The notes beneath the pieces are model-generated. The model was not told the DNA's origin and searched no databases. It saw nothing but the letters and a program-made list of their open reading frames with translations. Below, piece by piece: positions 1-9,265 of a stretch of 64,000 nt of DNA. Source of the stretch: an uncultured Alphaproteobacteria bacterium (GTDB lineage Bacteria; Pseudomonadota; Alphaproteobacteria; GCA-2731375); contig CATOSZ010000004.1 of assembly GCA_951812805.1 (NCBI GenBank), positions 124,001 to 188,000 of the forward strand, in the 5' to 3' direction. Within the stretch, counting starts at the first letter, position 1. Every line of letters begins with the position of its first letter. The translations under genes and the position numbers were made by a program.

Positions 1-1
1 C

Positions 2-802
2 CGCGCGCTGGAACTGGGTGCCCAGCCGATCGACATCCCGACCGGACCGATGGAGCTGAAACTGCCGGCGATCCGCGGCATCGGCGGCGCGCCGATCTAC
101 CTGATCGACCGCTACGAGGACGGCGCCTCGATCTACGACATCGACTTCCGCTGGCTCGACGGTATCGAGCGACGCCCGGCCGGCCATGGCCTCACGCACA
201 TCGACCACCTGACCCACAACGTCTATCGCGGCCGCATGGCGCATTGGGCCGACTATTACGAGCGGCTGTTCGGCTTCCGCGAGCTGCGCCATTTCGACAT
301 CTCCGGCGAATACACCGGCCTCGCCAGCAAGGCGCTGACCGCGCCGGACGGGCAGATCCGCATTCCGCTGAATGAGGAAAGCCGGGCCGGCGGCGGCCAG
401 ATCGAGGAATTCCTGCTGGCCTTCAACGGTGAGGGCATCCAGCACATCGCGCTCGCCTGCGAGGATCTCGCCGAGACCGTCGACCGCCTGCGGGCCGCCG
501 GCCTCGACTTCATGCCCGTCCCGCCCGAGACCTATTACGCCATGCTGGACGAGCGCCTGCCCGGCCACGGCGAACCGGTGGCGGCGTTGCAGACGCGCGG
601 CATCCTGCTCGACGGTACGACCGAGGGCGGCGACGTCCGCCTGCTGTTGCAGATCTTCTCGCAGACCCTGCTCGGCCCGGTCTTCTTCGAGTTCATCCAA
701 CGCAAGCGCGACGACGGCTTCGGCGAGGGCAACTTCAAGGCCCTGTTCGAGTCGATCGAACGCGGCGTCGTCGGCACGGCGACTGAGGAGGAACCGACAT
801 GA
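2..802 (+). CDS. hpd: 4-hydroxyphenylpyruvate dioxygenase, 5'-truncated by window edge
   Basis: Converts 4-hydroxyphenylpyruvate to homogentisate in cytoplasmic tyrosine catabolism. The reading frame is open from base 2, so the N-terminal part lies outside the window. The visible 266 residues cover the catalytic C-terminal vicinal-oxygen-chelate domain. The three iron-ligand motifs of the family are all seen: [15 protein letters not shown] and the glutamate in FFEFIQRK near the end. The stop overlaps the next start by four bases (ATGA), so it is translationally coupled to the homogentisate dioxygenase-like gene. Family identity is secure; only the start is missing. Confidence 0.93.
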   Translation, partial: RALELGAQPIDIPTGPMELKLPAIRGIGGAPIYLIDRYEDGASIYDIDFRWLDGIERRPAGHGLTHIDHLTHNVYRGRMAHWADYYERLFGFRELRHFDISGEYTGLASKALTAPDGQIRIPLNEESRAGGGQIEEFLLAFNGEGIQHIALACEDLAETVDRLRAAGLDFMPVPPETYYAMLDERLPGHGEPVAALQTRGILLDGTTEGGDVRLLLQIFSQTLLGPVFFEFIQRKRDDGFGEGNFKALFESIERGVVGTATEEEPT

Positions 803-1932
803 AGAAACCCATCGCCATCCATCACGTCGAGGGCAACGCATCGCGCCAGGCGCATGCCGACCTTCCCGACGGCACCTATGAGCGGGAAATTTCCAAGGAC
901 GGTTTCTTCGGCCCCTCGGCGCAGATCTATCACCGCCGCCCGCCGACCGGCTGGGTCGATTGGGAGGGCCCACTGCGCCCCCGCGGCTTCGACCTCGCCC
1001 GCCTGAACGAAGAGGCGGCCTCGCCCTGGGACGCGCCCACGGTGCTGCACAATGCGCACTGCCGGATCCGCTTCTGGCGCGCGCCGGCGCGCATGGATCA
1101 TCTGGCGCGGAACGGCGACGGTGACGATTTGCTGTTCATCCACCAGGGCCGGGCCGAGCTGTTCTGCGATTTCGGCCACCTCGCCATCGAGGCCGGCGAC
1201 TATGTCATGCTGCCCCGCGCGACCATGTGGCGCCTGGAATGTTCCGAGCCGGTGAGCGCCCTGATGATCGAGGCGAGCAACGCCAGCTACGGCCTGCCGG
1301 ACAAGGGCCTGGTCGGCGCGCACGCGATCTTCGATCCGAGCGTGCTGGACCGTCCCGCCCTGGACGAGGCCTTCGTCGCCCAGCGCGACGGCGCGGCGGG
1401 CGAAGCGCCCTGGCAGATCCGGATCAAGCGCGGCGAGGCGATCAGCACGGTGAGCTATCCCTACAACCCGCTCGACGCCATGGGCTGGAAGGGCGACCTC
1501 GCGCCCGTACGTCTGAACATCCGAGATATCCGGCCGATGACCAGCCACCGCTACCACCTGCCGCCCTCGGCGCACACGACGTTCCTTTCGGACCGCTTCG
1601 TCGTCTGCACCTTCGCACCCCGCCCCTTCGAGACCGATCCGGGTGCCCTGAAGGTGCCGTTCTTCCACGACAACCACGACTACGACGAGGTGATCTTCTT
1701 CCATGCCGGCGACTTCTTCAGCCGCGACCATGTCGAGGCGGGCATGATGTCGTTCCATCCCTGCGGCTTCACCCACGGCCCGCACCCCAAAGCGCTCAAG
1801 AACATGCTGGTGCAGTCGAAGCCGGCGACCGATGAATATGCGGTGATGATCGACACCCGCGACGCGCTCAGCGTCGGCGAGCTGCCGGCGGGCGTCGAGA
1901 ACCAGGCCTATATCGACAGCTGGAAGGCTTAG
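799..1932 (+). CDS. hmgA: Homogentisate 1,2-dioxygenase family protein
   Basis: Predicted to open the ring of homogentisate to maleylacetoacetate, the step after 4-hydroxyphenylpyruvate dioxygenase. The 377-residue cupin-type protein is shorter than the classical enzyme (about 430-445 residues). It keeps the C-terminal iron-site region: a His/Glu-containing stretch [10 protein letters not shown] near residue 296 and GFTHGPHP near residue 327. A GGAGG-type ribosome binding site lies at 785-791 and the ATG overlaps the hpd stop. Function rests on the family resemblance plus perfect operon context. The short form could have a related substrate. Confidence 0.82.
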   Translation: MKKPIAIHHVEGNASRQAHADLPDGTYEREISKDGFFGPSAQIYHRRPPTGWVDWEGPLRPRGFDLARLNEEAASPWDAPTVLHNAHCRIRFWRAPARMDHLARNGDGDDLLFIHQGRAELFCDFGHLAIEAGDYVMLPRATMWRLECSEPVSALMIEASNASYGLPDKGLVGAHAIFDPSVLDRPALDEAFVAQRDGAAGEAPWQIRIKRGEAISTVSYPYNPLDAMGWKGDLAPVRLNIRDIRPMTSHRYHLPPSAHTTFLSDRFVVCTFAPRPFETDPGALKVPFFHDNHDYDEVIFFHAGDFFSRDHVEAGMMSFHPCGFTHGPHPKALKNMLVQSKPATDEYAVMIDTRDALSVGELPAGVENQAYIDSWKA

Positions 1933-2004
1933 CGCCACGAATGGCTGTCCCGCGGCCGGCATGCTACCGTCGCCGCGACATTTCAACCGCGAGGGAGAGC
2001 GGCC

Positions 2005-3201
2005 ATGAGCAAGGCGTTGGACGGCATTCGCATTATCGACATGACGCACAATCAGGCGGGTCCGGCCTGCGGGCAGATGCTGGCCTGGCTCGGCGCCGAG
2101 GTGATCAAGCTGGAACAACCCGGTTCCGGCGACGTGGCGCGGACCAGCATGCGCGATATGGCGGACAACGACAGCCTGTTCTTCCTCTCCTTCAACGCCA
2201 ACAAGAAGAGCCTGACCCTCAACCTGAAGGAGGACGAGGGCAAGGCCCTGTTCAAGACGCTGGTCGCCAAGTCCGACGTGCTGGTCGAGAACTTCGCGCC
2301 GGGCGCCCTCGACCGCCTCGGCCTCGGCTACGAGGTGCTGAAAGAGATCAATCCGGGTTTCATCTACGCCACTATCAAGGGCTTCGGCACCTACGGGCCC
2401 TATGCCGATTTCAAGTCGTTCGAGCCGATCGCCCAGGCCATGGGCGGCGCCATGACGACGACGGGGCATCCGGGCGATCCACCGACCTACGTCTGGCCCT
2501 CCATCGGCGACAGCGGCACCGGCATGCACATGGTGATCGGCATCCTCGCCGCGCTGCAACAACGCCACGCCACGGGCGAGGGCCAGCATGTCGAGGTCGC
2601 CATGCAGGATGCCGTCGTCAACCTGATGCGGGTCAGCCTGCGCGACCACCAGCGCATGGGCAAAGTGCAGGAACGCAAAGGCAACCAGCTCGGCCAGACC
2701 GTGCCCGGTGCCACCTTCGCTTGCGCGCCCGGCGGGCCGAACGATCACGTCTACATCTTCTGCCAACCGCAGATGTGGAAGGCGTTCTGCGGTGCGATCG
2801 AGCGCCCGGAACTGGCCGACGACGACCGCTACGCCACGGCGGAAGCACGCTGGGAGAACAAGGACGCGTTGGAGGCGATCGTCACGGAGTGGACGATGGG
2901 CCGGGACAAGCACGAGGTGATGCGTACCCTCGGGGCCGCCGGCGTGCCCTCCGGCGCCTGCCAGGATACGGGCGAGGTGCTGAACGATCCGCATCTGATC
3001 GCCCGCGACATGATCCAGGAAATGGACTACCCGGGGCGCGGCACCTACAAGATCGTCGGCTGCCCGATCAAGATGTCGGCGAGCCCGGCGGAACTGGAAC
3101 GCCCGCCGCAACTGGGCGAGCATACGCAAGCCGTCCTGGCCGAGATCTGCGACGTCGCGGAAGGCGACTATCAGAGCATGAAACAGCGCGGCGTGGTCTA
3201 G
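2005..3201 (+). CDS. CaiB/BaiF CoA-transferase, formyl-CoA transferase-like
   Basis: Family III CoA-transferase of 398 residues, moving CoA between carboxylic acids through aspartyl-thioester intermediates. The catalytic aspartate lies in AMQDAVVNL near residue 200. The N-terminus (THNQAGPACGQMLAWLGAEV) and the stretch NVENFAPGALDRLG-like (seen as VENFAPGALDRLGLGYE) resemble formyl-CoA:oxalate CoA-transferase more than other branches. No oxalyl-CoA decarboxylase is nearby, so the substrate is open. It starts 72 bases after hmgA with a GAGGGAGAG ribosome binding site and may belong to the same transcript. The class call is firm and the substrate is inferred. Confidence 0.85.
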   Translation: MSKALDGIRIIDMTHNQAGPACGQMLAWLGAEVIKLEQPGSGDVARTSMRDMADNDSLFFLSFNANKKSLTLNLKEDEGKALFKTLVAKSDVLVENFAPGALDRLGLGYEVLKEINPGFIYATIKGFGTYGPYADFKSFEPIAQAMGGAMTTTGHPGDPPTYVWPSIGDSGTGMHMVIGILAALQQRHATGEGQHVEVAMQDAVVNLMRVSLRDHQRMGKVQERKGNQLGQTVPGATFACAPGGPNDHVYIFCQPQMWKAFCGAIERPELADDDRYATAEARWENKDALEAIVTEWTMGRDKHEVMRTLGAAGVPSGACQDTGEVLNDPHLIARDMIQEMDYPGRGTYKIVGCPIKMSASPAELERPPQLGEHTQAVLAEICDVAEGDYQSMKQRGVV

Positions 3202-3205
3202 CCGG

Positions 3206-3943
3206 TCAGCCCCCGGTCAGCGCCGCCTCGTCGACCAGGATCCAGGTGGTTTTCGCAGCCGCGATCGTACCGCCGGACGCGTCCTGCAGGACCGCTTCGG
3301 CGAACAGCTTGCGGCCGTCGCGCGCGGCCGCCCGCGTGACGACGATATAGTCCTCGCCGACCCGCGCGGGCCGTTCGAGTGCCGCCGTCATCCGGCCGAG
3401 CAGGACCGGCAACGTCCCCGTCGCATCGAAGAAGGGGAAGCTGGTCGGGCAGTCGAGGGCAGCCCAGATGAATTCGTCCCCGACCGCGCCGTCGGCGCCG
3501 GCGAGGTCCACGGCAGGCGTCCAGACACTGGCCAGCAACCCGTCCCAACCGACATCGTCGCCATCCAGCGGCCCGGCCGCCAGGCCGAGCCCGTCGTGCC
3601 GCTCCGGCCCGCAGACGAAGCAGCCGGGCAACGGGTGCGCGGCCCGGGGAAACGAACGGGTCATCGCCGCCCGCGCCGCCGCCACCTCCGTCGGCGGAAA
3701 GGCATCGATCTCCACGCCGGCGGGCCGGGCCGTCGCCACCAGCGCATCGCCGTCATGGAGGGCCACGCCCCCCGCCTCCGTCTTGGACACGGTCATTTCA
3801 ACATCCAACGGCGGTGGCCGACGCAGCGTCACCTCCGCCGGCCCATCGACGAAGGCGGCGAGGCGCCCGGCGATGTAACCGCCGTTCGCGGAATTCGGCG
3901 GACCGCAAAAGCGCCGCGCGACGGTGATAGTTCCAAGCTGCAT
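3206..3943 (-). CDS. Hotdog-fold acyl-CoA thioesterase-like protein
   Basis: A 245-residue cytoplasmic protein with two apparent hotdog halves. The N-terminal half has the motif GPPNSANGGYIAGRLA, in which the Asn-Gly-Gly-Tyr is typical of TesB/PaaI-like thioesterase folds. A PGCFVCGP segment with two cysteines sits near residue 110, and an aspartate-containing ALDCPTSFPFF segment follows. The start at 3943 is chosen because GGGAGGCGAC precedes that ATG; the longer frame has no such site. It is convergent with the CoA-transferase gene, with four bases between stops. Substrate unknown. Confidence 0.65.
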   Translation of the reverse strand: MQLGTITVARRFCGPPNSANGGYIAGRLAAFVDGPAEVTLRRPPPLDVEMTVSKTEAGGVALHDGDALVATARPAGVEIDAFPPTEVAAARAAMTRSFPRAAHPLPGCFVCGPERHDGLGLAAGPLDGDDVGWDGLLASVWTPAVDLAGADGAVGDEFIWAALDCPTSFPFFDATGTLPVLLGRMTAALERPARVGEDYIVVTRAAARDGRKLFAEAVLQDASGGTIAAAKTTWILVDEAALTGG

Positions 3944-4077
3944 GTCGCCTCCCAACGAAATTGTCCGCCGCGCACTATATCCGATGCGGTTCAACCACCT
4001 ATACTCGATGCAAAGATGTTGGACCCTCGCATCACGAAAATTCGGAAGTTTGAGTGGAGGCTCGCCATCAAGCCCTA

Positions 4078-4096
4078 GTCTGAAAACCTTTCAGAC
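4078..4096. repeat. Perfect 8-bp inverted repeat in divergent upstream region
   Basis: GTCTGAAA (4078-4085), spacer ACC, TTTCAGAC (4089-4096). It lies between the thioesterase-like gene and the IS, upstream of the ABC exporter genes. No T-run follows on either strand, so it fits an operator or RNA hairpin better than a terminator. Confidence 0.5.
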
Positions 4097-4204
4097 AAGT
4101 ACACCGTCCGGTGCCGATTCAGGCCCGATGACTTTGTATAGCCAAAAATGGACACACCTCGGCGGAAGTCAACCGCCCGAGTAAGACGGCGCTCGTCAGC
4201 CCAC

Positions 4205-4214
4205 CTCGTCAGTA
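4205..4214. repeat. Left 10-bp target site duplication of the IS
   Basis: CTCGTCAGTA directly abuts the left IS end and is repeated without mismatch at 5424-5433 beyond the right end. The length suits the ISAs1 family (8-10 bp). Confidence 0.95.
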
Positions 4215-4230
4215 CAGGGCAATCGCATTT
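4215..4230. repeat. IS left terminal inverted repeat
   Basis: CAGGGCAATCGCATTT. It matches the reverse complement of 5408-5423 at 15 of 16 positions; the only difference is base 6. Confidence 0.93.
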
Positions 4231-5324
4231 CAGAATTTGCCGAGGAGTGACAGGAGATAGTCGTTGTTCCAAGCGGCGATTTTGAACTTGGCGCGCAGCG
4301 AGTCTTTTCGTGGATCCTTTCGCATGACATTGAGCGCCATGTGGCGCAGGACGGCGAGATTGTGCGGTCCATTGTCCTTGCGGGTTCTGTCTTGGTCTTC
4401 GTTCATTTGGACATCGAGGCACCAGTGCAGGCGGTTTTCGACCCCCCAGTGCGCCCGGGCAACGGGATTGAAGCGCTCGGCGTCGAGCGGCTGGCTGAGC
4501 AGGTAGTAGGCGGTTTCGCTCGACGTCTTCTCCGCGCACTCGCGGGTCCGGGTGACTTTGGCGACCGCCTTCAGGCCCGGCCAATGATGGCGCTCTTGCA
4601 GCCACTCGACGTGGCTGGAGACGAGAGCGGCACGGGTCTCGATGCGGCCATGATCGCCATCGACCGTGGTGTCGGTGGTGGTCGCTTCGGCTTTCGGATC
4701 GTCGAGGAAGGTTCTCACGTCGTCATGCAGCGTGCCTTGATTGCCCTTCAACGCCAGGGCGTAGTCACCCCCCTGCTCGATAATCTGGCTGGCGATGGCG
4801 CGCTGGCAATTGAGGGCGTCCACGGTCACGATCGTCCCCTCGAGGCTCAATAGTTTCAACAGCTTCGGCACGGCGGTGATCTCGTTGGACTTGGCGTCGG
4901 TGGCGACTTGCCCCAACACCAGCCGCTGATCACAGCCCCAGGCCGAGACCATATGCAGCGCCGACGTGCCGCTCGCCTTGTCGTAGGATCGCCGCACCAC
5001 CTTGCCGTCGATCGCAATGACCCCTTGGCAGGTCTCGGAAAAGCGCGCCATGAAGCGCTGGAAGCAGGCGCCGAACGCCTCCGGATCCAGCAACCGGAAC
5101 ACCCGGCTGAAGGTGTCGTGGCTCGGCACGCCATGTTCGAGTACGAGAAATTCCCGCAGGAACGCCTCCTTTTCACGCGCGAAGATCGCCATGTCGACCG
5201 CCGTCTGACCGCCCGAGAGGACCGTGCACAGGGCGATCGTCAAGATCTCCAGCAGATCGTGACGCCCGGCATTGCCAGTCCGCGGATCCTCGAGACCCTC
5301 AAAGCACTCCAGAAAGCCTTCCAT
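4230..5324 (-). CDS. ISAs1-family DDE transposase
   Basis: A 364-residue transposase. It has the N-terminal DDE_Tnp_1-associated region (GLEDPRTGNAGRHDLLEIL) and then the catalytic core: first aspartate in AIDGKVVRRS, second in VTVDALNCQ, glutamate in HWGVENRLHW near residue 300. The start at 5324 is taken because GGAGG precedes that ATG; a GTG four codons upstream is an alternative. No frameshift or stop interrupts it, so it is probably functional. It points away from the ABC exporter genes. Confidence 0.93.
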   Translation of the reverse strand: MEGFLECFEGLEDPRTGNAGRHDLLEILTIALCTVLSGGQTAVDMAIFAREKEAFLREFLVLEHGVPSHDTFSRVFRLLDPEAFGACFQRFMARFSETCQGVIAIDGKVVRRSYDKASGTSALHMVSAWGCDQRLVLGQVATDAKSNEITAVPKLLKLLSLEGTIVTVDALNCQRAIASQIIEQGGDYALALKGNQGTLHDDVRTFLDDPKAEATTTDTTVDGDHGRIETRAALVSSHVEWLQERHHWPGLKAVAKVTRTRECAEKTSSETAYYLLSQPLDAERFNPVARAHWGVENRLHWCLDVQMNEDQDRTRKDNGPHNLAVLRHMALNVMRKDPRKDSLRAKFKIAAWNNDYLLSLLGKF

Positions 5325-5407
5325 CGCAACCTCCACCCGTGAAAAGACCGGGTAGAATCGATTCGCGCCAATACCTCAAGATCAAACACGCACGTCAAGG
5401 CAATTCC

Positions 5408-5423
5408 AAATGCGATTCCCCTG
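5408..5423. repeat. IS right terminal inverted repeat
   Basis: The reverse complement reads CAGGGGAATCGCATTT, pairing with the left end. An ATG at 5410 that would extend the ABC gene upstream lies inside this repeat and is therefore not its native start. Confidence 0.93.
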
Positions 5424-5433
5424 CTCGTCAGTA
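5424..5433. repeat. Right 10-bp target site duplication of the IS
   Basis: CTCGTCAGTA, identical to 4205-4214, immediately outside the right terminal repeat. Confidence 0.95.
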
Positions 5434-5478
5434 TCTCAGCCATACCCAGCCGGGCCCGCGCACTCTAAACTGCGGCTC

Positions 5479-7344
5479 ATGGAACCGATTCGAGCCGCCC
5501 GGACAGACGGGACGGTCGATACGGAGGCGCCGGCCGATTACCGGATCGACGTTTCCCGTTTCGACGCGTCCGTGCTGGTGCGCATCGCCAAGATGGCTTT
5601 TCGCTATCGCGGGCGGATGTCGCTCGCCATCGTCGCCACGGTGATGGCGGCGAGCTTCCAGCTATTCGTGCCGCAATTCCTCGGCCGCGCGGTCGACCAG
5701 GCGCAGGGCCTGCTGGCCGGCGCCGAGGGCCAGGCTGCCAAGACGGCGGCGGCGGAGGCACTGTTCACCACGGCGTTGTTGTTGATCGGCGCGGCGGTGG
5801 CACGCGGTCTGTGCACCTGCATGCAGAACTACCAGGGCGAGGCGGTCGGCCAGAGCATCGGCTACGACCTGCGCCGGGCCTACTATCGCAAGCTGCAACA
5901 GCTCAGTTACTCCTGGCACGACCGGGTCCACAGCGGCGACCTGATGACCCGGGGGATCCTGGACATAGAGGGCGTGCGCCTCTTCGTCGACACGGGCATC
6001 CTGCGCTCCTTCCTGCTGACGGTGCTGATCGGCGGCGGCGGCGTCGTGCTGTGGCGGATCGACCCCACGCTATCGATGGTGGCGCTGGCCTTCGTGCCGA
6101 TCGTCGGCATTCGCGCCTCCCTCGCGCGGCTGAAGCTGCGCGACACTTGGCTTGCCTTGCAGGACGAGCTGTCGACGCTCACCAAGGCGATGGAGGAGAA
6201 CCTCGGCGGCCTGCGCGTCGTCCGCGCCTTCGCCGCCCAGGCGCACGAGCTGGCCCGCTACGACACCATCGGCGCCCGCGCGCTGGCGATCTCGCACCGC
6301 CGCATCAACCTCTTCGTGCAGAGCACGACGCAAATGACCTTCGTCTACTTCCTCACCATGGGGCTGGTGCTCTGGGTCGGCGGCCAGAAGACCCTGGACG
6401 GCGAGATCACGCTCGGCGAGCTGGCCGAGTTCCTCGCCTTCATGACCATCCTGCAGATGCCGGTCCGGCAAATCGGCTGGATGGTGAACTCCCTCGCCCG
6501 CGCCTCGACCTGCGGCGGGCGGCTGTTCGCCGTACTCGATATCGAGCCTTCGATCCGCGACGCGGAGACCGCCATCCCCCTGCCCGAGGGGCCGGGCGTG
6601 CTGCGCTTCGAGAACGTCTCCTTCCGCTATCCGGCCTGGGCGGCGGACGAGCGCACGCTCGCCGGGATCTCCTTCGAGGCGGGCCCCGGGCGAACCATCG
6701 GCATCGTCGGCCCGCCCGGCAGCGGCAAGACCACCATCGCCCACCTGATGGGGCGCTATCACGACGTCGGCGACGGCCGCATTACCATCGACGGCCACGA
6801 TATCCGCGATCTCACGCTCGAATCCCTGCGCCTGGCGGTCGCCGTGGTGCAGCAGGACCCCTTCCTCTTCACCTCCTCGATCGACCACAACGTCGCCTAC
6901 GGCGACCCCTGGGCCGGCCGGCCGGACATCGAGCGCTCCGCCCAGGCGGCGCAGCTGCACAACTACATCCGCGGCCTGCCCGGCGGTTACGAAACCCTGG
7001 TCGGCGAGCGCGGCGTGACGCTTTCCGGTGGGCAGCGCCAGCGCCTGGCGATCGCCCGCGGCATCCTGCCCGAGGCCCGCGTCCTGGTGTTCGACGATTC
7101 CACCGCCGCCGTCGATGCCGGGACCGAGCGGCGCATCCGCCAGGAGCTGCGCGAGACCGTGAAGGACCGCGCCGTCGTCATCATCGCCCATCGCCTGAGT
7201 TCGCTGATGCATGCGGACGAGATTTTGTTCCTGGACGCCGGCCGCATCATAGAGCGGGGCAGCCACGACGAGCTGCTGGCGGCGGGCGGGCGTTATGCCG
7301 ATCTCTACGGCCTGCAGGCCCGTGCCGGGGAGGACGCGCCATGA
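5479..7344 (+). CDS. ABC exporter half-transporter, subunit with degenerate ATPase site
   Basis: A 621-residue type IV ABC exporter half: a six-helix membrane domain (residues ~35-330) and then a nucleotide-binding domain. Walker A is GPPGSGKTT near residue 410 and the signature is a canonical LSGGQRQR near 514. Walker B is VLVFDD, with aspartate where the catalytic glutamate is expected. The switch histidine is in IIAHRLSS. Partner of the next gene, which overlaps by four bases; together they should form one heterodimeric exporter of unknown substrate. Start 5479 is used because longer frames begin inside the IS. The ribosome binding site is weak. Confidence 0.9.
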   Translation: MEPIRAARTDGTVDTEAPADYRIDVSRFDASVLVRIAKMAFRYRGRMSLAIVATVMAASFQLFVPQFLGRAVDQAQGLLAGAEGQAAKTAAAEALFTTALLLIGAAVARGLCTCMQNYQGEAVGQSIGYDLRRAYYRKLQQLSYSWHDRVHSGDLMTRGILDIEGVRLFVDTGILRSFLLTVLIGGGGVVLWRIDPTLSMVALAFVPIVGIRASLARLKLRDTWLALQDELSTLTKAMEENLGGLRVVRAFAAQAHELARYDTIGARALAISHRRINLFVQSTTQMTFVYFLTMGLVLWVGGQKTLDGEITLGELAEFLAFMTILQMPVRQIGWMVNSLARASTCGGRLFAVLDIEPSIRDAETAIPLPEGPGVLRFENVSFRYPAWAADERTLAGISFEAGPGRTIGIVGPPGSGKTTIAHLMGRYHDVGDGRITIDGHDIRDLTLESLRLAVAVVQQDPFLFTSSIDHNVAYGDPWAGRPDIERSAQAAQLHNYIRGLPGGYETLVGERGVTLSGGQRQRLAIARGILPEARVLVFDDSTAAVDAGTERRIRQELRETVKDRAVVIIAHRLSSLMHADEILFLDAGRIIERGSHDELLAAGGRYADLYGLQARAGEDAP

Positions 7345-9191
7345 CCGTCACTCCCACCACGCCGGAGGAGCGGCCGCCGCTCGCCGTCGTCGGCTCCCAG
7401 GTCAGCCAGGAGGAAGAGCTGTTCGGCCGGGTCTTCGACCAATGGGTCGTGCGCCGCCTCTTCACCTTCATCTGGCCTTACCGCCGGCGCCTGGCGTTCG
7501 GCGTCGCCTGCGTGCTGACCTTCACGGCGACGCAGCTGACCATCCCGCTGATCATTCGCCACACCATCGACGACGCGGTCGCCGCCGGCGCCGCCGGGGC
7601 CGAGGTGCTGCAGACGATGGTGATGATCTTTTTCGCCATCGTCGTGGTGAACTATGCCGCGAGCCGGGCCCAGGAGACCATCGTCGGCCGGGTGGCGAGC
7701 CACCTGCTGTTCGACCTGCGCCGCGCCATGTACGCCCACCTCCAGGTCGTCTCCCTCTCCTTCATGGACAAGACCGAAGTCGGACGGCTGATGAGCCGCC
7801 TGCAAGGCGACGTCTATGCCTTGCAGGAGTTCTTAGAGACCTCGATTTCGGCCATCGGCGACTTTGTGCTGTTGATCGGCATCATCTGCGTGCTCCTCGT
7901 GCTCGATCCTCGGCTCGGCGCGCTGACCCTGTCGGTCGTGCCCCTGCTCTTCCTGGTGCGCATCGTCTGGTTGCCGCTCGCCCGAAAGGCCTTCATGCAC
8001 GCGCGGGAGACCTCGAGCGCCGTGAACGGCGCGCTGGCGGAAAACGTGCATGGCGTCCGCGTCGTCCAGGCGCTGCGCCGCGAGGACGTGAACTTCGCGC
8101 TCTTCGACAATAAGGCGCGCGACAACCTGCTGGCCGCGCTGAAGGCCTCGAAGTTCACCAACATCATGATCCCGATCGTCGATACGCTGACCGGCGCGGC
8201 CATGGCGATCGTCGTGGTCGTCGGCGGCGGCCTGGTCCTGGACAACGCCCTCGACGTCGGTGTCATGGTCGCCTTCCTGTTCTATGTGCAGCGCTTTTTC
8301 GATCCGATCCGCTCGCTCACCATCCAGTATTCGATCATGCAGCGGGCGATGGCGGCGGGACAACGCATCTTCGAGGTAATGGACGTCGAGGTCGACGTCG
8401 AGGACAAGCCGGACGCGCTCGCCCCCGAGGAGATCGACGGCGCGGTGGCGTTCGAGGGCGTGACCTTCGGCTACCTGCCGGGCCAGCCGGTGCTGCACGA
8501 CGTCTCCTTCCGCGTGGCGCCGGGCGAAACCGTCGCCGTCGTCGGGCCGACCGGGTCCGGCAAGACCAGCCTGATGGCCCTCGCGCACCGGTTCTACGAC
8601 GTCTGGGAGGGTGCCGTGCGGGTCGGCGGCCACGACGTCCGCGACGTCACGCAAGCCTCCCTCGGCCGCCACATCGCCATGGTGTTGCAGGAGCCCTATC
8701 TCTTCACCGGCACCATCCGGGACAACATCCGCTATGCCCGCGCGGACGCCAGCGAGGCCGAGGTCGTCCGCGCCGCCGAGGCCGTCGGTGCCGACGCCTT
8801 CATCCGCCGGCTGGAGAAAGGCTACGACAGCGAGCTGGATCAAGGCGGCGTCAACCTTTCCCTCGGCCAGCGCCAACTTTTGAGCTTCGCCCGCGCCCTG
8901 GTGGCGGACGCGAAGATCCTGGTCCTCGACGAGGCCACGGCCAGCGTCGACAGCTATACCGAGCTGGAAATCCAGCGCGCGCTCGCCCGTCTGCTGGAGG
9001 GCCGCACGGCGCTGGTCATCGCCCACCGTCTGGCGACCGTGCGCAACGCCGACCGCATCGTCGTGCTGCAGGACGGCCGCATCATCGAGGAGGGCGACCA
9101 TCCGGCGCTGATGGCCTCGGGCGGGCTCTACAGCAAGCTCTACGCCATGAACTACGCCAGCTTCGACGATTTCGCGGAAGAAGCCGAGTAG
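7341..9191 (+). CDS. ABC exporter half-transporter, catalytic subunit
   Basis: A 616-residue partner of the preceding half-transporter. It has six membrane segments (~45-330), Walker A GPTGSGKTS near residue 402, Walker B ILVLDEATASVD with the catalytic glutamate near 530, and the switch histidine in VIAHRLAT. Its signature is altered to LSLGQRQ near 505. This complements the defects in subunit one, so the pair should have one competent and one degenerate ATP site. ATG overlaps the upstream TGA, with GGGGAGGA as ribosome binding site. A longer frame running in from 5811 is a shadow of subunit one. Confidence 0.92.
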   Translation: MTVTPTTPEERPPLAVVGSQVSQEEELFGRVFDQWVVRRLFTFIWPYRRRLAFGVACVLTFTATQLTIPLIIRHTIDDAVAAGAAGAEVLQTMVMIFFAIVVVNYAASRAQETIVGRVASHLLFDLRRAMYAHLQVVSLSFMDKTEVGRLMSRLQGDVYALQEFLETSISAIGDFVLLIGIICVLLVLDPRLGALTLSVVPLLFLVRIVWLPLARKAFMHARETSSAVNGALAENVHGVRVVQALRREDVNFALFDNKARDNLLAALKASKFTNIMIPIVDTLTGAAMAIVVVVGGGLVLDNALDVGVMVAFLFYVQRFFDPIRSLTIQYSIMQRAMAAGQRIFEVMDVEVDVEDKPDALAPEEIDGAVAFEGVTFGYLPGQPVLHDVSFRVAPGETVAVVGPTGSGKTSLMALAHRFYDVWEGAVRVGGHDVRDVTQASLGRHIAMVLQEPYLFTGTIRDNIRYARADASEAEVVRAAEAVGADAFIRRLEKGYDSELDQGGVNLSLGQRQLLSFARALVADAKILVLDEATASVDSYTELEIQRALARLLEGRTALVIAHRLATVRNADRIVVLQDGRIIEEGDHPALMASGGLYSKLYAMNYASFDDFAEEAE

Positions 9192-9265
9192 CGGCGCGGC
9201 GGGCTTCGACCCGGCTCGGAAATACGGTTACCCTGACGCAAACCCCATCGCGCGAGGCGGAACCG

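Larger units (their letters stand above)
4215..5423 (-). mobile_element. Complete ISAs1-family insertion sequence, 1209 bp
   Basis: The ends are defined by imperfect inverted repeats that begin CAGGG (15 of 16 terminal bases match) and by a perfect 10-bp target duplication outside them. It carries one intact transposase gene on the minus strand whose stop codon lies inside the left terminal repeat. Size, end sequence and duplication length all suit ISAs1-type elements. It sits in the intergenic region shared by the thioesterase-like gene and the ABC exporter, 55 bases before the exporter's start codon. Intact ends and an unmutated duplication suggest a recent insertion. Confidence 0.95.

Noticed and set aside
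5811..9191. A 1126-residue open frame spanning both ABC genes
   Set aside because: Its first half is an out-of-frame shadow of subunit one; the true second subunit begins at 7341.
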